Assembly (NCBI GenBank): GCA_003169195.1
Contig: PMQB01000422.1
Span: 1,772-48,814, forward strand
DNA length: 47,043 nucleotides
Direction of reading: 5' to 3'
From: Bryobacterales bacterium
GTDB taxonomy: Bacteria > Acidobacteriota > Terriglobia > Bryobacterales > Bryobacteraceae
Shown: positions 1-8,354 of the stretch, one piece after another
Layout of the letters: each line of letters opens with the position of its first letter
How positions within the stretch are numbered: the stretch's first letter is position 1
Notes under the pieces: model-generated
What the model was told of the DNA's origin: nothing
The model's database searches: none
What the model saw: only the letters and a program-made list of their open reading frames with translations
Program-made: the position numbers and the translations under genes

Positions 1-2
1 TG

Positions 3-956
3 ATTGTGACGACGCGCTTTCCGCGAGATTCGGCTAAGCGTTATGCGCAAGAGCCGGATTTTGCGGAGTGGGGCCATCGTCTGGAGATCTTCGGACTCGA
101 CATGCGCCATACGCCGAGCGTGGAAGCGCTTTGCCAGCAGTTACTGGCAACGCGGACGCGCTTGGATTTCATCATCAACAATGCGTGTCAGACGGTGCGG
201 CGGCCACCCGAGTTCTATCAGCACATGATGGATGGTGAACGAGTCGCCTTGCGCGATGCGCCTGAGCATGCTCGGAAGTTGTTAGGCACCTATGAAGGTT
301 GGCGCGATGGAGCGGCGGTGGCTAATCGCAACCTTCCCGAATACGCTGGGCTGGCGCGCGCGGCGGAGCTATCGCAAGTGCCGTTGTTGGCGGAAGAGTT
401 GATTGGGCAGAAGCATCTGTTTCCCGAGGGGAGGCTTGATCAAGATTTGCAACAGGTGGACTTGCGCGGCCGTAACTCGTGGCGTTTGTTGATGGCGGAA
501 GTATCGTCGGTGGAGTTGCTGGAAGTGCATCTCATCAACGCGGTGGCGCCTTTCCTTTTGAACGCTCGACTGAAGCCGCTGATGCTGCGCACGCCGGAGC
601 GGGATAAGCACATTGTCAACGTTTCCGCGGTGGAGGGACAGTTCTACCGGGTTTGCAAAACGACTCGGCATCCGCACACGAACATGGCGAAGGCCGCGCT
701 GAACATGATGACTCGGACTGCCGCGACTGATTACCATTGCGACGGAATCCACATGAACAGTGTTGATACCGGTTGGGTGACGGACGAGGATCCGATTGAA
801 ATTGCGCAACGTAAGACGGTGGAACAGCGATTTCATCCGCCGCTGGATATTGTGGATGGCGCGGCGCGGATCTTGGATCCGATCATTGACGGGATCAATA
901 CGGGCAAGCACGTGTGGGGACAGTTTTTGAAGGATTACCGGCCGGCAGATTGGTAA
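3..956 (+). CDS. SDR family oxidoreductase (5' end outside window)
   Basis: Short-chain dehydrogenase/reductase with a Rossmann fold, predicted to use NAD(P)H on an unknown substrate in the cytoplasm. The frame is already open at the first base, so the N-terminal glycine-rich nucleotide motif lies upstream and the protein is partial. Visible SDR signatures are the NNA-type motif (INNACQTVRRPPEFY) and the helix carrying the active-site lysine (NMAKAALNMMTR), then a C-terminal substrate loop (SVDTGWVTDEDP). The usual YxxxK reads TNMAK here, so the catalytic tyrosine is not at its normal place; a VSAVEGQFYR segment just before may supply one. A long insert of about 100 residues after the NNA motif separates it from classical 250-aa SDRs. 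The family is clear, the substrate is not. Confidence 0.8.
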   Translation: MVTTRFPRDSAKRYAQEPDFAEWGHRLEIFGLDMRHTPSVEALCQQLLATRTRLDFIINNACQTVRRPPEFYQHMMDGERVALRDAPEHARKLLGTYEGWRDGAAVANRNLPEYAGLARAAELSQVPLLAEELIGQKHLFPEGRLDQDLQQVDLRGRNSWRLLMAEVSSVELLEVHLINAVAPFLLNARLKPLMLRTPERDKHIVNVSAVEGQFYRVCKTTRHPHTNMAKAALNMMTRTAATDYHCDGIHMNSVDTGWVTDEDPIEIAQRKTVEQRFHPPLDIVDGAARILDPIIDGINTGKHVWGQFLKDYRPADW

Positions 957-1020
957 GCTTGCTGGTTCGCCAATGGGAACGAATAAACTAGGAATTCACA
1001 CTTTCTATTTTAAGAGGAAC

Positions 1021-1890
1021 ATGCGCTATTCCAAGTTGATTCGCTGTGCTGCGGCTTTTGTTGCTGCGGCCTGCCTATGGGGCCAGGAGCCTCGCGTAAC
1101 TCCTAAAGCTTCTGCGGGTGATGCTGGTGCAGATGGCGTGAGTGCCGCTGCTATCAGCGGTTCAGGCCAAGACCCGGCCGCTTTTCAACGGGGCGGTAAA
1201 GTGTTTGCGACCTATTGTGCGGGGTGCCACGGCATTGCGGGAAAAGGAGGACCGGGCGCGCCCGATCTGATCCGATCCGTTCTTGTTCTTGATGATGAGA
1301 AGGGCATTCTTATTGCGCCGGTGATTCGCGAAGGGCGGCCCGATAAAGGCATGCCGAAGCTGCCGCTGAGTGAGGCGCAAATTGCCGACGTAGTGGCGTG
1401 GCTGCACGTTCGCACGTACGCGGCGGGACATCGCGGCACGTACACGTATGGCAACGTGGTGACTGGCGATGCGCAAAAGGGCGAGGCGTATTTCAATGGC
1501 GCGGGCAAATGCAGTACATGCCACTCGGCTACGGGCGACTTGGCAGGCATTGGTAAGAAGTACGATCCGTTCTCTCTGCAAGCGCGTTGGTTGCAGCCGC
1601 GCGGCGGAAATGCAAGACGCGGTGCGGCCGCTGCGAGCCACAGCGCTTCGCCGACAGTGAAGGTGACGCTGGCGAGTGGCGAATCGTTCGCGGGAACGTT
1701 GGACCGCATTGACGATTTCACGGTGTCGCTGCATGATTCCACGGGCCAGTTCCATTCTTTCAATCGCGAGTCTGCCGATTCGCCTAAGGTGGAGGTGAAT
1801 GATCCGCTGCAAGCGCACACTGATTTGCTTCGCCGATATACCGACGCCGATATCCATAACCTCACTGCCTACCTGGTGACACTCAAATGA
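1021..1890 (+). CDS. Dihaem c-type cytochrome, secreted
   Basis: Periplasmic electron carrier of 289 aa. The chosen ATG follows an AAGAGG ribosome site and opens directly into a signal peptide (residues 1-22, ending LWGQ); an upstream in-frame start at 973 would only bury the signal. Two haem-binding motifs are visible, CAGCH at 66-70 and CSTCH at 164-168. Met111 in KGMPKLPLS is a plausible axial ligand for the first haem, and no equally clear methionine follows the second. The stop overlaps the start of the PQQ dehydrogenase by 4 bp, so the two are translationally coupled and this cytochrome most likely accepts electrons from that enzyme. Confidence 0.88.
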   Translation: MRYSKLIRCAAAFVAAACLWGQEPRVTPKASAGDAGADGVSAAAISGSGQDPAAFQRGGKVFATYCAGCHGIAGKGGPGAPDLIRSVLVLDDEKGILIAPVIREGRPDKGMPKLPLSEAQIADVVAWLHVRTYAAGHRGTYTYGNVVTGDAQKGEAYFNGAGKCSTCHSATGDLAGIGKKYDPFSLQARWLQPRGGNARRGAAAASHSASPTVKVTLASGESFAGTLDRIDDFTVSLHDSTGQFHSFNRESADSPKVEVNDPLQAHTDLLRRYTDADIHNLTAYLVTLK

Positions 1891-3467
1891 ACCGATGCCG
1901 ATGGTTTTGTCTTTTCTTGATTGCAGGGCCGATTGCCAGTTGGGCACAGGGGCTTGATCCTAAGGCGTTACTGCATCAGCCACCGAATGTGTGGCCGACT
2001 TACAACGGAGATTATTCGGGCAGGCGATTCAGCCCGTTGACGCAAATCAATTCATCGAACGTGAAAGATTTGTCGCTCGCTTGGGCCGCCCGCTTTACCA
2101 GTTCGAGCGCTAATGCGATCACTATCAAGTCGACGCCGCTGCTGGTAAATAATGTCTTGTATTTCACAGCCCCGAACAATGTTTGGGCGGCTGACGTACG
2201 AACGGGCAGGGAACTCTGGCATTACACGTATCCACCGAATACCGGCAGTACGATTGGCAATCGCGGCGTGGGCATGTATGAGAACTGGTTGTTCTTTGAG
2301 ACCCCTGACAGTCATCTGGTGAGTTTGGACGCGCGCACGGGCAAGGAACGTTGGAAAGTGGAGATTGCCGATCCTAAGCTCGATTACACGTCCACCGTCG
2401 CGCCGGTCATTATTGGCAATCACGTCATTCTCGGCATTGGCGGGGACCATCTTGATAACCCTGGTTTTATCCAATCGCGCGATCCGGAAACCGGAGCATT
2501 GCAGTGGAAGTTTTTCACCACGCCACGCAAAGGAGAACCGGGCATTGAGACATGGCCTGATGAATACGCGTCCGCGCACGGCACGGGGCAGGCATGGATG
2601 CCTGGCACCTATGATCCGGAGTTGAATCTCTATTACGTGGGGACGGGCAATCCGAATCCGGTGATGGCCGAAAAGAGCCGCAAAGGGGACAACCTTTATA
2701 CGTGTTCGATTATTGCGCTTAACCCTGACACGGGAAAACTCGTTTGGCACTATCAGGTCTCACCGCACGATGTGCATGATTGGGATGCGGCCGAGACGCC
2801 CGTGCTGATTGATGGTGTGATTGATGGGCAGCCGCGTAAATTGCTTGCGCAGGCAAGCCGTAACGGTTTCTATTTCTTGCTGGACCGCACGAATGGGAAG
2901 CATCTAGTAACCGCGCCCTTTATTGACACACTGAACTGGGCGAAGGGCTTGAATGCTAACGGGCAGCCGATTCCCGATCCTGCCAAATATCCGGCGACAG
3001 ATGGAGTGCTGGTTTCTCCATCGTCGAACGGCGCGACCAACTGGCCCGCTCCGAGTTTCGATCCGGAGACGGGATTGTTTTATGTCGGATCGAGCCGCAC
3101 GTTCAGTATGTTTTACTTGACCGACACCGACGAGCGTCCGGAAGGTTGGGGCGGGCTCGATAGCGTGGTGGGCGGCCAAGGGGGCGCGCTGCTGGCGATC
3201 GACTACAAAACGGGCAAGACTGTTTGGCGTCATGATTGGCCGAGCGGGGGTGGCGTTGTCTCGCATCTTTCTACGGCGGGAAAACTGTTGTTCACGAGCA
3301 ACCTGAATTACCTGATTGCTTTTGAACCTACCACGGGAAAAATTTTGTGGCATGCCGGATTGACAGGCATTCCGAGTGCCGGACCGATTACCTATATGTT
3401 GGACGGCAAGCAGTATGTGCTGGTAGCTGCGGGCGACACGCTTTTTGCCTTCGCGTTAAATCGCTAA
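1887..3467 (+). CDS. PQQ-dependent (quinoprotein) dehydrogenase
   Basis: Periplasmic eight-bladed beta-propeller dehydrogenase of 526 aa that would oxidise an alcohol or sugar-type substrate using pyrroloquinoline quinone. It has a signal peptide (FCLFLIAGPIASWAQG), repeated tryptophan-docking segments (TGRELWHYTY, TGKERWKVEI, TGKLVWHYQV, TGKTVWRHDW, TGKILWHAGL) and the active-site segment SPHDVHDWDAAETPV, whose aspartates fit the calcium/catalytic positions of this family. It overlaps the cytochrome c gene by 4 bp (ATGA), giving a dehydrogenase plus electron-acceptor module. No PQQ synthesis genes are in the window. Family assignment is firm; the substrate cannot be read from sequence. Confidence 0.9.
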   Translation: MNRCRWFCLFLIAGPIASWAQGLDPKALLHQPPNVWPTYNGDYSGRRFSPLTQINSSNVKDLSLAWAARFTSSSANAITIKSTPLLVNNVLYFTAPNNVWAADVRTGRELWHYTYPPNTGSTIGNRGVGMYENWLFFETPDSHLVSLDARTGKERWKVEIADPKLDYTSTVAPVIIGNHVILGIGGDHLDNPGFIQSRDPETGALQWKFFTTPRKGEPGIETWPDEYASAHGTGQAWMPGTYDPELNLYYVGTGNPNPVMAEKSRKGDNLYTCSIIALNPDTGKLVWHYQVSPHDVHDWDAAETPVLIDGVIDGQPRKLLAQASRNGFYFLLDRTNGKHLVTAPFIDTLNWAKGLNANGQPIPDPAKYPATDGVLVSPSSNGATNWPAPSFDPETGLFYVGSSRTFSMFYLTDTDERPEGWGGLDSVVGGQGGALLAIDYKTGKTVWRHDWPSGGGVVSHLSTAGKLLFTSNLNYLIAFEPTTGKILWHAGLTGIPSAGPITYMLDGKQYVLVAAGDTLFAFALNR

Positions 3468-3478
3468 CAACGATTGAG

Positions 3479-4288
3479 TCAGCGACGCCGCCAAACAGCG
3501 GGGCGGCGTTCCGGGAGAGTAAAGCCTTCCAATAACGTGGGTGAGACTTTGGCAAAGAAAAACTGCACAATCCACGGAGAGGTGGCCCACGGGTTTGTGA
3601 TGGCGTTTTGCAATCCGTCGAGCGTCAATTGATGTGGCTCCTCCACCCGCCAGGAACCAGTCACGGTGACGGTTTCGAAAGAGTTCGGACGGAGAGTAAG
3701 GCCTTGAAATCGGCCTATGGGCGCAAGCGCTATGTCTAGATCCCACGATCCCCAAGCGTCCTCCATGTGTCCTTGCCACGCTCCGTCCATCAGCGGTGCA
3801 AGCGCTACCTGTGGGGCGACCGGCGGCGCGAATGTCAGTTTGCGTGTTAACGGATCATTACCGAGTTTGATGGCGCCTCCAGAGTGACGGATGGTTTCCA
3901 TGAGTTGCGCACAAGCATTTAGAAACGGTTGTTCTACAAAGTCAATGCACTGTACAGACTGAAAACGACCAATGGGAACGCCGCGCCGCGCGAACAGAAT
4001 GGGGATGATTCTCTTTTGGTTTTTCTCCGCAAGCTGCAGCTCCTGAGCCACCATTTCCGAGCCAACAGAGCTCTGTGAAACGATAACTACCACTGCAGCA
4101 CAATCAGCAATCGCGCGGCTGATGTTCTGCCACCATTGCTCGCCCGCGGGTAGCTGGTTGCGATCAACCCATGTGGTGAAGCCAGCCTCCTGGAGTGCGT
4201 TCGAGACTTGATCGGCGAACTGGACATCTGCGCGTGCGTAGCTGATGAAGATGGAAGTCTTAGGGAGGAAAGGGCGTGCTGGCAACAT
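3479..4288 (-). CDS. TIR-domain protein with C-terminal uncharacterised domain
   Basis: A 269-aa protein with an N-terminal TIR domain (about residues 11-135): IFISYARAD at 13-21, then SQSSVGSEMVAQEL, where Glu83 aligns with the glutamate that makes many bacterial TIR domains NAD-cleaving enzymes. The remaining 130 residues are rich in Trp, Gly and predicted beta strands (GAWQGHMEDAWGSWDLDI, VTVTGSWRVEEPHQLTL) and match no family I recognise; they could be a ligand sensor. There is no signal peptide or membrane segment. It is convergent with the PQQ dehydrogenase, with 11 bp between stops. Bacterial TIR proteins act in anti-phage defence or signalling; no partner effector or sensor gene is evident next door. 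No good ribosome site precedes the ATG. Confidence 0.8.
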   Translation of the reverse strand: MLPARPFLPKTSIFISYARADVQFADQVSNALQEAGFTTWVDRNQLPAGEQWWQNISRAIADCAAVVVIVSQSSVGSEMVAQELQLAEKNQKRIIPILFARRGVPIGRFQSVQCIDFVEQPFLNACAQLMETIRHSGGAIKLGNDPLTRKLTFAPPVAPQVALAPLMDGAWQGHMEDAWGSWDLDIALAPIGRFQGLTLRPNSFETVTVTGSWRVEEPHQLTLDGLQNAITNPWATSPWIVQFFFAKVSPTLLEGFTLPERRPAVWRRR

Positions 4289-4310
4289 TTACTGAAATTG
4301 TGTCAAATTT

Positions 4311-4353
4311 CGGGGAACTCTTTCATGCGGTTTTGCTAGCTGAGAGTTCCCCG
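4311..4353. repeat. Perfect 11-bp inverted repeat
   Basis: CGGGGAACTCT at 4311-4321 is matched exactly by AGAGTTCCCCG at 4343-4353, with a 21-nt spacer. It lies just upstream of the TIR gene start and downstream of the winged-helix gene, both on the minus strand. It could be a terminator stem, an operator, or the ends of a very small mobile or repetitive element; no run of U follows on either strand. Confidence 0.6.
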
Positions 4354-4358
4354 CAAGC

Positions 4359-4434
4359 CTCCGAAGGAAGGTCGGAGTAGTGTGGAGACTTTTCTAAGGA
4401 TCTTTTTGTGACGGTGGCCAGCGACGTGGCCACC
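4359..4434. repeat. Two further perfect hairpins in the same gap
   Basis: CTCCGA/TCGGAG (4359-4364 and 4372-4377, 7-nt loop) and GGTGGCCA/TGGCCACC (4413-4420 and 4427-4434, 6-nt loop). The second sits 17 bp past the stop of the minus-strand gene at 4452 and is the best candidate for its transcription terminator, although no T-rich tail follows on that strand. With the 11-bp repeat next to it, three perfect dyads lie within 125 bp. Confidence 0.5.
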
Positions 4435-4451
4435 CAGCAAAGAATGTGCAG

Positions 4452-5042
4452 CTATTTGCCAGCAGCTTTGTCGGCGGCTCTTTTCGCGGCCCAGCGCTTC
4501 TTCAACGCCTCACGAATGCGCTTCAAACCGGCCGGACTGAGTCTACGTTTGGTGGGAGTTTTCGCTACAGAAGCCGCCGGAGCAGGAACAGCTGCTTTCT
4601 TCGGGGTTGGCGCGCCCGCTGCTGCGTAGTAACGGCCGTCGCGGCGATGCAACTTCTTCTGAGCGACTAGATAGCTGAGCGTGTTGTAAATCAGATTCTT
4701 GCTTCGTTTGATTTTGCGCGCCGAAAAGAATTGATCGACATCTTTCGGAGAAGCGCCTTGGCTTCCATGTGCAGTTACAATCTCGGCTATGAGAGTGGTT
4801 TTGCTGCCTGTGCTTTTGATGTGAGCCAATCCTACGCCTGCGGTGGCTGGAGCAGCGTGTACAGAGCTGGTTTTTACTGAGGCCGCAGTTTCTTTCTTCG
4901 GAGCTACCTCAGGGGTGACGTTTCCTTTGGAAGTTTCGATCTGGAGGAGGTGCTCGTAGGCGGCCAACTCAGTCTTATGGGCCTCAATCGATGTATTGAG
5001 TTCTTGGATTCGAGTCTGCAAGGACTTGATGAAGTGTGACAT
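4452..5042 (-). CDS. Coiled-coil / winged-helix DNA-binding protein with basic tail
   Basis: A 196-aa basic protein, probably binding DNA. Residues 1-38 are a predicted coiled coil (SLQTRIQELNTSIEAHKTEL). An Ala/Pro/Thr-rich linker leads to a winged-helix-like middle (about 83-145; ASPKDVDQFFSARKIKRSK, then YNTLSYLVAQKKLHRR, and a wing ending GRYYAA). A second Ala/Pro linker ends in a Lys/Arg tail beginning RRLSPAGLKRIREALKKRW, a motif frequent at the ends of bacterial chromatin-like proteins. The architecture suggests a dimeric transcription regulator or nucleoid-associated protein; that is inference. It stands alone between the TIR gene and the cupin gene. Confidence 0.65.
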   Translation of the reverse strand: MSHFIKSLQTRIQELNTSIEAHKTELAAYEHLLQIETSKGNVTPEVAPKKETAASVKTSSVHAAPATAGVGLAHIKSTGSKTTLIAEIVTAHGSQGASPKDVDQFFSARKIKRSKNLIYNTLSYLVAQKKLHRRDGRYYAAAGAPTPKKAAVPAPAASVAKTPTKRRLSPAGLKRIREALKKRWAAKRAADKAAGK

Positions 5043-5096
5043 ATCTTACTGATGGTATCTAATGAGTGGGGTAGTTGTACACAAATAAGTTATTAG

Positions 5097-5112
5097 GAGT
5101 CTCGCCAGACTC
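5097..5112 (-). terminator. Candidate hairpin terminator of the cupin gene
   Basis: GAGTCT/AGACTC perfect 6-bp stem with a 4-nt loop, 4 bp beyond the cupin stop. On the minus strand it is followed by CTAATAACTTATTTG, which is only moderately T-rich, so the call is tentative. Confidence 0.4.
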
Positions 5113-5116
5113 AGTT

Positions 5117-5695
5117 TTAGAAGTTGACTGACTGCCAGAGTGAGGTCAATGGGCCGCTCTTGCCACTGACAGGATCTGACTTTGGGAAGGGCAGATCTCG
5201 CATGCGAGTCAGCATTTCCGTGCTCGGTGCACTGCGACAGATGTCCCACTGCTGACCTTCGGGGTACGCTCCCACGACTAAAAAATCCGAGTTTGCCGAC
5301 AACCGACAGTGTCCCGTTCCTGTAGGCAGGACGGCTACATCTCCTGCCGTGACCTCGACTACATGACCATCTTCCCCGCCTAACATGAGCTTTGCGAGAC
5401 CTCCCGCGAAACCCAGCACTTCGTGGGCAGTGGAATGATAGTGATGGAAGTCATAGACACTGTCTCTCCACTGCGGAGGCCAGCCATGCCTCCGAAACGT
5501 TTTTTCAAACAACATCGCGGGGTCAGGACTCTCAACGCTAATCGCGTTGCGATAAAGCAAAACGGGTAAGTGGTCATTGTTAGGCATCCAACCGTTTCGC
5601 GTTAACGGTATTATCTCCGGTTGAATCGCCCTGTTGGCCTCTAGACCCAATCCGGCAGCGGCACCCAGCATGGAACTGAAGTTCCTGCGCTTCAT
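5117..5695 (-). CDS. Cupin-domain protein with Tat-like signal
   Basis: A 192-aa single-cupin protein related to YjlB-type cupins. The ATG at 5695 is preferred over the upstream TTG because it opens into a KRRNF twin-arginine-like motif followed by a hydrophobic Ala/Gly segment. The cupin core runs from [17 protein letters not shown] to [20 protein letters not shown], with the histidines and glutamate expected to hold a metal. After it comes [17 protein letters not shown], typical of this group. It may be an exported metal-binding or sugar-modifying enzyme; no reaction is known for the group. Confidence 0.78.
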   Translation of the reverse strand: MKRRNFSSMLGAAAGLGLEANRAIQPEIIPLTRNGWMPNNDHLPVLLYRNAISVESPDPAMLFEKTFRRHGWPPQWRDSVYDFHHYHSTAHEVLGFAGGLAKLMLGGEDGHVVEVTAGDVAVLPTGTGHCRLSANSDFLVVGAYPEGQQWDICRSAPSTEMLTRMRDLPFPKSDPVSGKSGPLTSLWQSVNF

Positions 5696-5745
5696 ATCTG
5701 TATTGGACAACAAGCTTTCTCTAACGTTTCGGAAATACTAGCTGG

Positions 5746-6225
5746 CTACTGCCTTACAAATTCGAACGTGCAGGCACGTCTTACAATGCTTTCACGTCGT
5801 AGTTATACTCTTCACCCTTGTGAGCAAGCACGCCGCGGACATACTTTCTGGAAACTACTATGCCTGTTGCCGCCAGTTTAGCGTTGCCGTCCGGGGTAAG
5901 CTTGCCTTCCAGCAAAGTAGTAGCCAAGTTCTCCGGCCGTGCCGCGCTCGTCCCGTAGATTGTTATTTTAAATGACACTGACGAATCTCCAAGTGTAACC
6001 TTCAGTGCTCCCTTTGGGAGGGCATGTGAGTTTCGTAAGCCACTTGCCGTCGAAGACTGCTACTGCTTTACGGCTGCCACTCTTTTGCGTCGGGGGCATA
6101 ATGCTTTGAGATAAAGCCAGCGAACCTAGCAAGAACGCAATGCCAAATGTCCGAGTCAATTTATCGACAATAATGGAACTCAGGGAAACTCCTCCTACGG
6201 AAGACCTGTGCAATTCGCAATCCAA
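5746..6225 (-). pseudogene. Frameshifted small secreted-protein gene
   Basis: Three pieces of one small secreted protein lie in order but in changing frames. Piece 1 (6225-5968) has a signal-like segment (TFGIAFLLGSLALSQS) and the family opening FDGKWLTKLTCPPKGSTEGY, ending at a stop just after TWRF. Piece 2 (5978-5784) continues in another frame (PENLATTLLEGKLTPDGNAKL, then KYVRGVLAHKGEEYNYDVKA) and stops. Piece 3 (5778-5746) returns to the first frame and reads RACTFEFVRQ-stop, which matches the typical C-terminal end (R-x-C-x-x-x-F-x-x-Q) I recall for these proteins. At least two indels, or deletions, therefore break a roughly 130-140-aa gene. Sequencing error could explain one of them, but the missing segments argue for decay. 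Confidence 0.6.
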
Positions 6226-6371
6226 ATATTGGAAGTGTGATGTTCAACACTTAAACAAGCCCATTGGGCCGCTTTACAGGTTCATTGTCCCGTGACGCTG
6301 TCCTTTGTGCGTAACTCGCAGTGTGCGGTTTGCGTACTTTGGCGCAGTTCAACGTATACGCAGAGCACTGT

Positions 6372-7364
6372 TTAGCGGTCGATCCAGCCCATTTGGCGCT
6401 CGGGGTAGCGCTGCCCGGCAATCCTACGAGGGGCGAGCGCACTGTCCAGTTGCGTTATCTCCGAATCACTCAATGACAAAGTTACAGCCGCCACATTGTC
6501 TTCCAGATGACCGGATTTGGTTGTAGCGGGAATGGGAACAACACCCAACTCGCGATGCAGCAGCCATGCCAGGGCAATCTGTCCGCTCGTTGCGCCTTTG
6601 CTCTCAGCTAACTCGCGAACGGCAGCAAACACCTGCAGGTTTGCATCGAAATTCTGTCCTTGAAAGCGCGGATCGTTGTGACGCCAGTCTTCTGCGGGGT
6701 ACTCTTCCGCGCGTTTCACAGTGCCCGTAAGAAAGCCGCGTCCCAAAGGCGAGAAGGCTACTAACCCGATTCCGAGTTCTTGCAGAACGGGTATGATGTT
6801 TGCTTCCAGATTCCGTTCCCACCACGAGTATTCACTTTGCAGCGCGGAAAGTGGATGACAAGCGTGCGCCCGACGAATGATGTTTCCACCCGCCTCGGAC
6901 AGTCCGAGGAATTTCACTTTTCCTTGAGTGATTAGATTCGCCATGGCTCCCACTACATCTTCAATGGGAACAGCCGGGTCGACGCGATGCTGATACAGGA
7001 GATCGATACATTCCACGCGCAGTCGCCGCAGTGACCCCTCTACTGCTTGCTGAATGTATTGGGGTCGGCTATCCATTCCCACCGCCTTCCCGTCTTCAAA
7101 GCGCATGCCAAATTTCGTTGCGATGACGAATTCGTCGCGGGGATAGCCCTGCAAGACTCTCCCCAGGAGTTGTTCATTTGCGAATGGCCCATATGACTCG
7201 GCGGTGTCGAAAAAACGTATGCCCAGCTCGAACGCACGGTGGATGGTGGCGACGGAATCTTCCTCGCTGGCTGGCGTGTACGAGTGCCCAGTCATCCCCC
7301 AGCACCCAAGTCCCATGGCTGAGACCGTGAGTCCTTGTCGTCCTAGTTTTCGCTTGCTCATCAT
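6372..7364 (-). CDS. Aldo/keto reductase
   Basis: A 330-aa cytoplasmic NADPH-dependent oxidoreductase with the (beta/alpha)8 fold of the AKR superfamily, closest in look to the AKR13/YakC-type group. The catalytic tetrad is visible: Asp and Tyr in FFDTAESYG, Lys in VIATKFG and His in LLYQHRVDP. The cofactor-binding end is IPATTKSGHLEDN. Full length for the family. It is divergent from the 5'-3' exonuclease gene with only about 50 bp between the starts, so the promoters overlap. The substrate is unknown. Confidence 0.9.
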   Translation of the reverse strand: MMSKRKLGRQGLTVSAMGLGCWGMTGHSYTPASEEDSVATIHRAFELGIRFFDTAESYGPFANEQLLGRVLQGYPRDEFVIATKFGMRFEDGKAVGMDSRPQYIQQAVEGSLRRLRVECIDLLYQHRVDPAVPIEDVVGAMANLITQGKVKFLGLSEAGGNIIRRAHACHPLSALQSEYSWWERNLEANIIPVLQELGIGLVAFSPLGRGFLTGTVKRAEEYPAEDWRHNDPRFQGQNFDANLQVFAAVRELAESKGATSGQIALAWLLHRELGVVPIPATTKSGHLEDNVAAVTLSLSDSEITQLDSALAPRRIAGQRYPERQMGWIDR

Positions 7365-7416
7365 CCATCAATTGTCGCCGCTTCCTCATCTTCTAAGCTT
7401 GTTAGGGAAGTTCTCT

Positions 7417-8280
7417 TTGAACGTTTATCTTGTTGACGGAACCTATGAACTATTCAGGCATTACTATGCGCTGCCGCCTGCCTTAGATAAAGAGGGTAAG
7501 GATGTTGCTGCTGTTCGAGGGGTGCTCAGATCGGTGCTGAGCATGATTAACGATGGCGCCACGTACATTGCGGTTGCTACCGACCATGTCATTGAATCTT
7601 TCCGCAATCGTTTGTGGCCAGACTACAAGACCAGTAAAGGGATTGAGCCCGCTCTGTTCGCACAGTTCCACCTTTTGGAACAAGTTCTAGCAGCGGCGGG
7701 TGTGGTGGTGTGGCCGATGGTGGAATTCGAAGCAGATGATGCGCTGGCTGCTGCTGCTGCGAAGGCGGTGGCGGATGAGCGTGTCGAACAAGTGATTATT
7801 TGCACCCCCGATAAGGATCTGGCGCAATGCGTCAGCGGCAAGCGCATCGTGCAACTCAACCGTCGAACGCGTGCGATTCTAGACGAACCGGGCGTGATCC
7901 AAAAATTTGGTGTCCCACCGGCATCCATTCCCGATTATCTCGCCCTAGTTGGTGACACGGCAGACGGCTATCCTGGCCTCGCTGGGTGGGGTGCGAAGAC
8001 AGCGTCGGCCGTTCTGGCGAAATATTCGCACCTGGAACTTATTCCAGAGGATTGGCGCGAATGGAAGGTGAATGCTGCCAAGGCAGGTGCGCTTGCCGAC
8101 ACTCTGACGAAAGAGCGAGAGATGGCGCTGCTCTTTCGAACGTTGGCGACGCTGCGAACGGATGTGCCGCTGTTTGAGGACGTGGAGGATCTGAAGTGGC
8201 GTGGTCCAACTCCGGCCTTTTCTCATCTCGCCGCCCGTCTCGATTCGGCGATAACCGTAAAGAAACGGACTTTGACCTAA
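7417..8280 (+). CDS. Stand-alone 5'-3' exonuclease (FEN / PolA N-domain type)
   Basis: A 287-aa flap-endonuclease-type nuclease, equivalent to the N-terminal domain of DNA polymerase I but without the polymerase. The longest frame would start at 7204 inside the divergent reductase gene; TTG at 7417 is preferred because AGGGAAG lies just upstream and the protein then begins directly with the first beta strand, NVYLVDGTYELFRHYYALP. Conserved metal-binding and arch residues are visible: the first-strand Asp, SFRNRLWPDYKTSKG, EFEADDALA, CTPDKDLAQCV, and the helix-hairpin segment DYLALVGDTADGYPGLAGWG. It may process RNA primers or flaps during repair. It stands apart from other replication genes. 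Confidence 0.88.
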   Translation: MNVYLVDGTYELFRHYYALPPALDKEGKDVAAVRGVLRSVLSMINDGATYIAVATDHVIESFRNRLWPDYKTSKGIEPALFAQFHLLEQVLAAAGVVVWPMVEFEADDALAAAAAKAVADERVEQVIICTPDKDLAQCVSGKRIVQLNRRTRAILDEPGVIQKFGVPPASIPDYLALVGDTADGYPGLAGWGAKTASAVLAKYSHLELIPEDWREWKVNAAKAGALADTLTKEREMALLFRTLATLRTDVPLFEDVEDLKWRGPTPAFSHLAARLDSAITVKKRTLT

Positions 8281-8354
8281 CAGGCCCTCAATCAAATTGC
8301 GCTCTCCCTTGAAACGATTGGGTCGATTCGGTCACTGTTTCCATAGGAGCGCGT

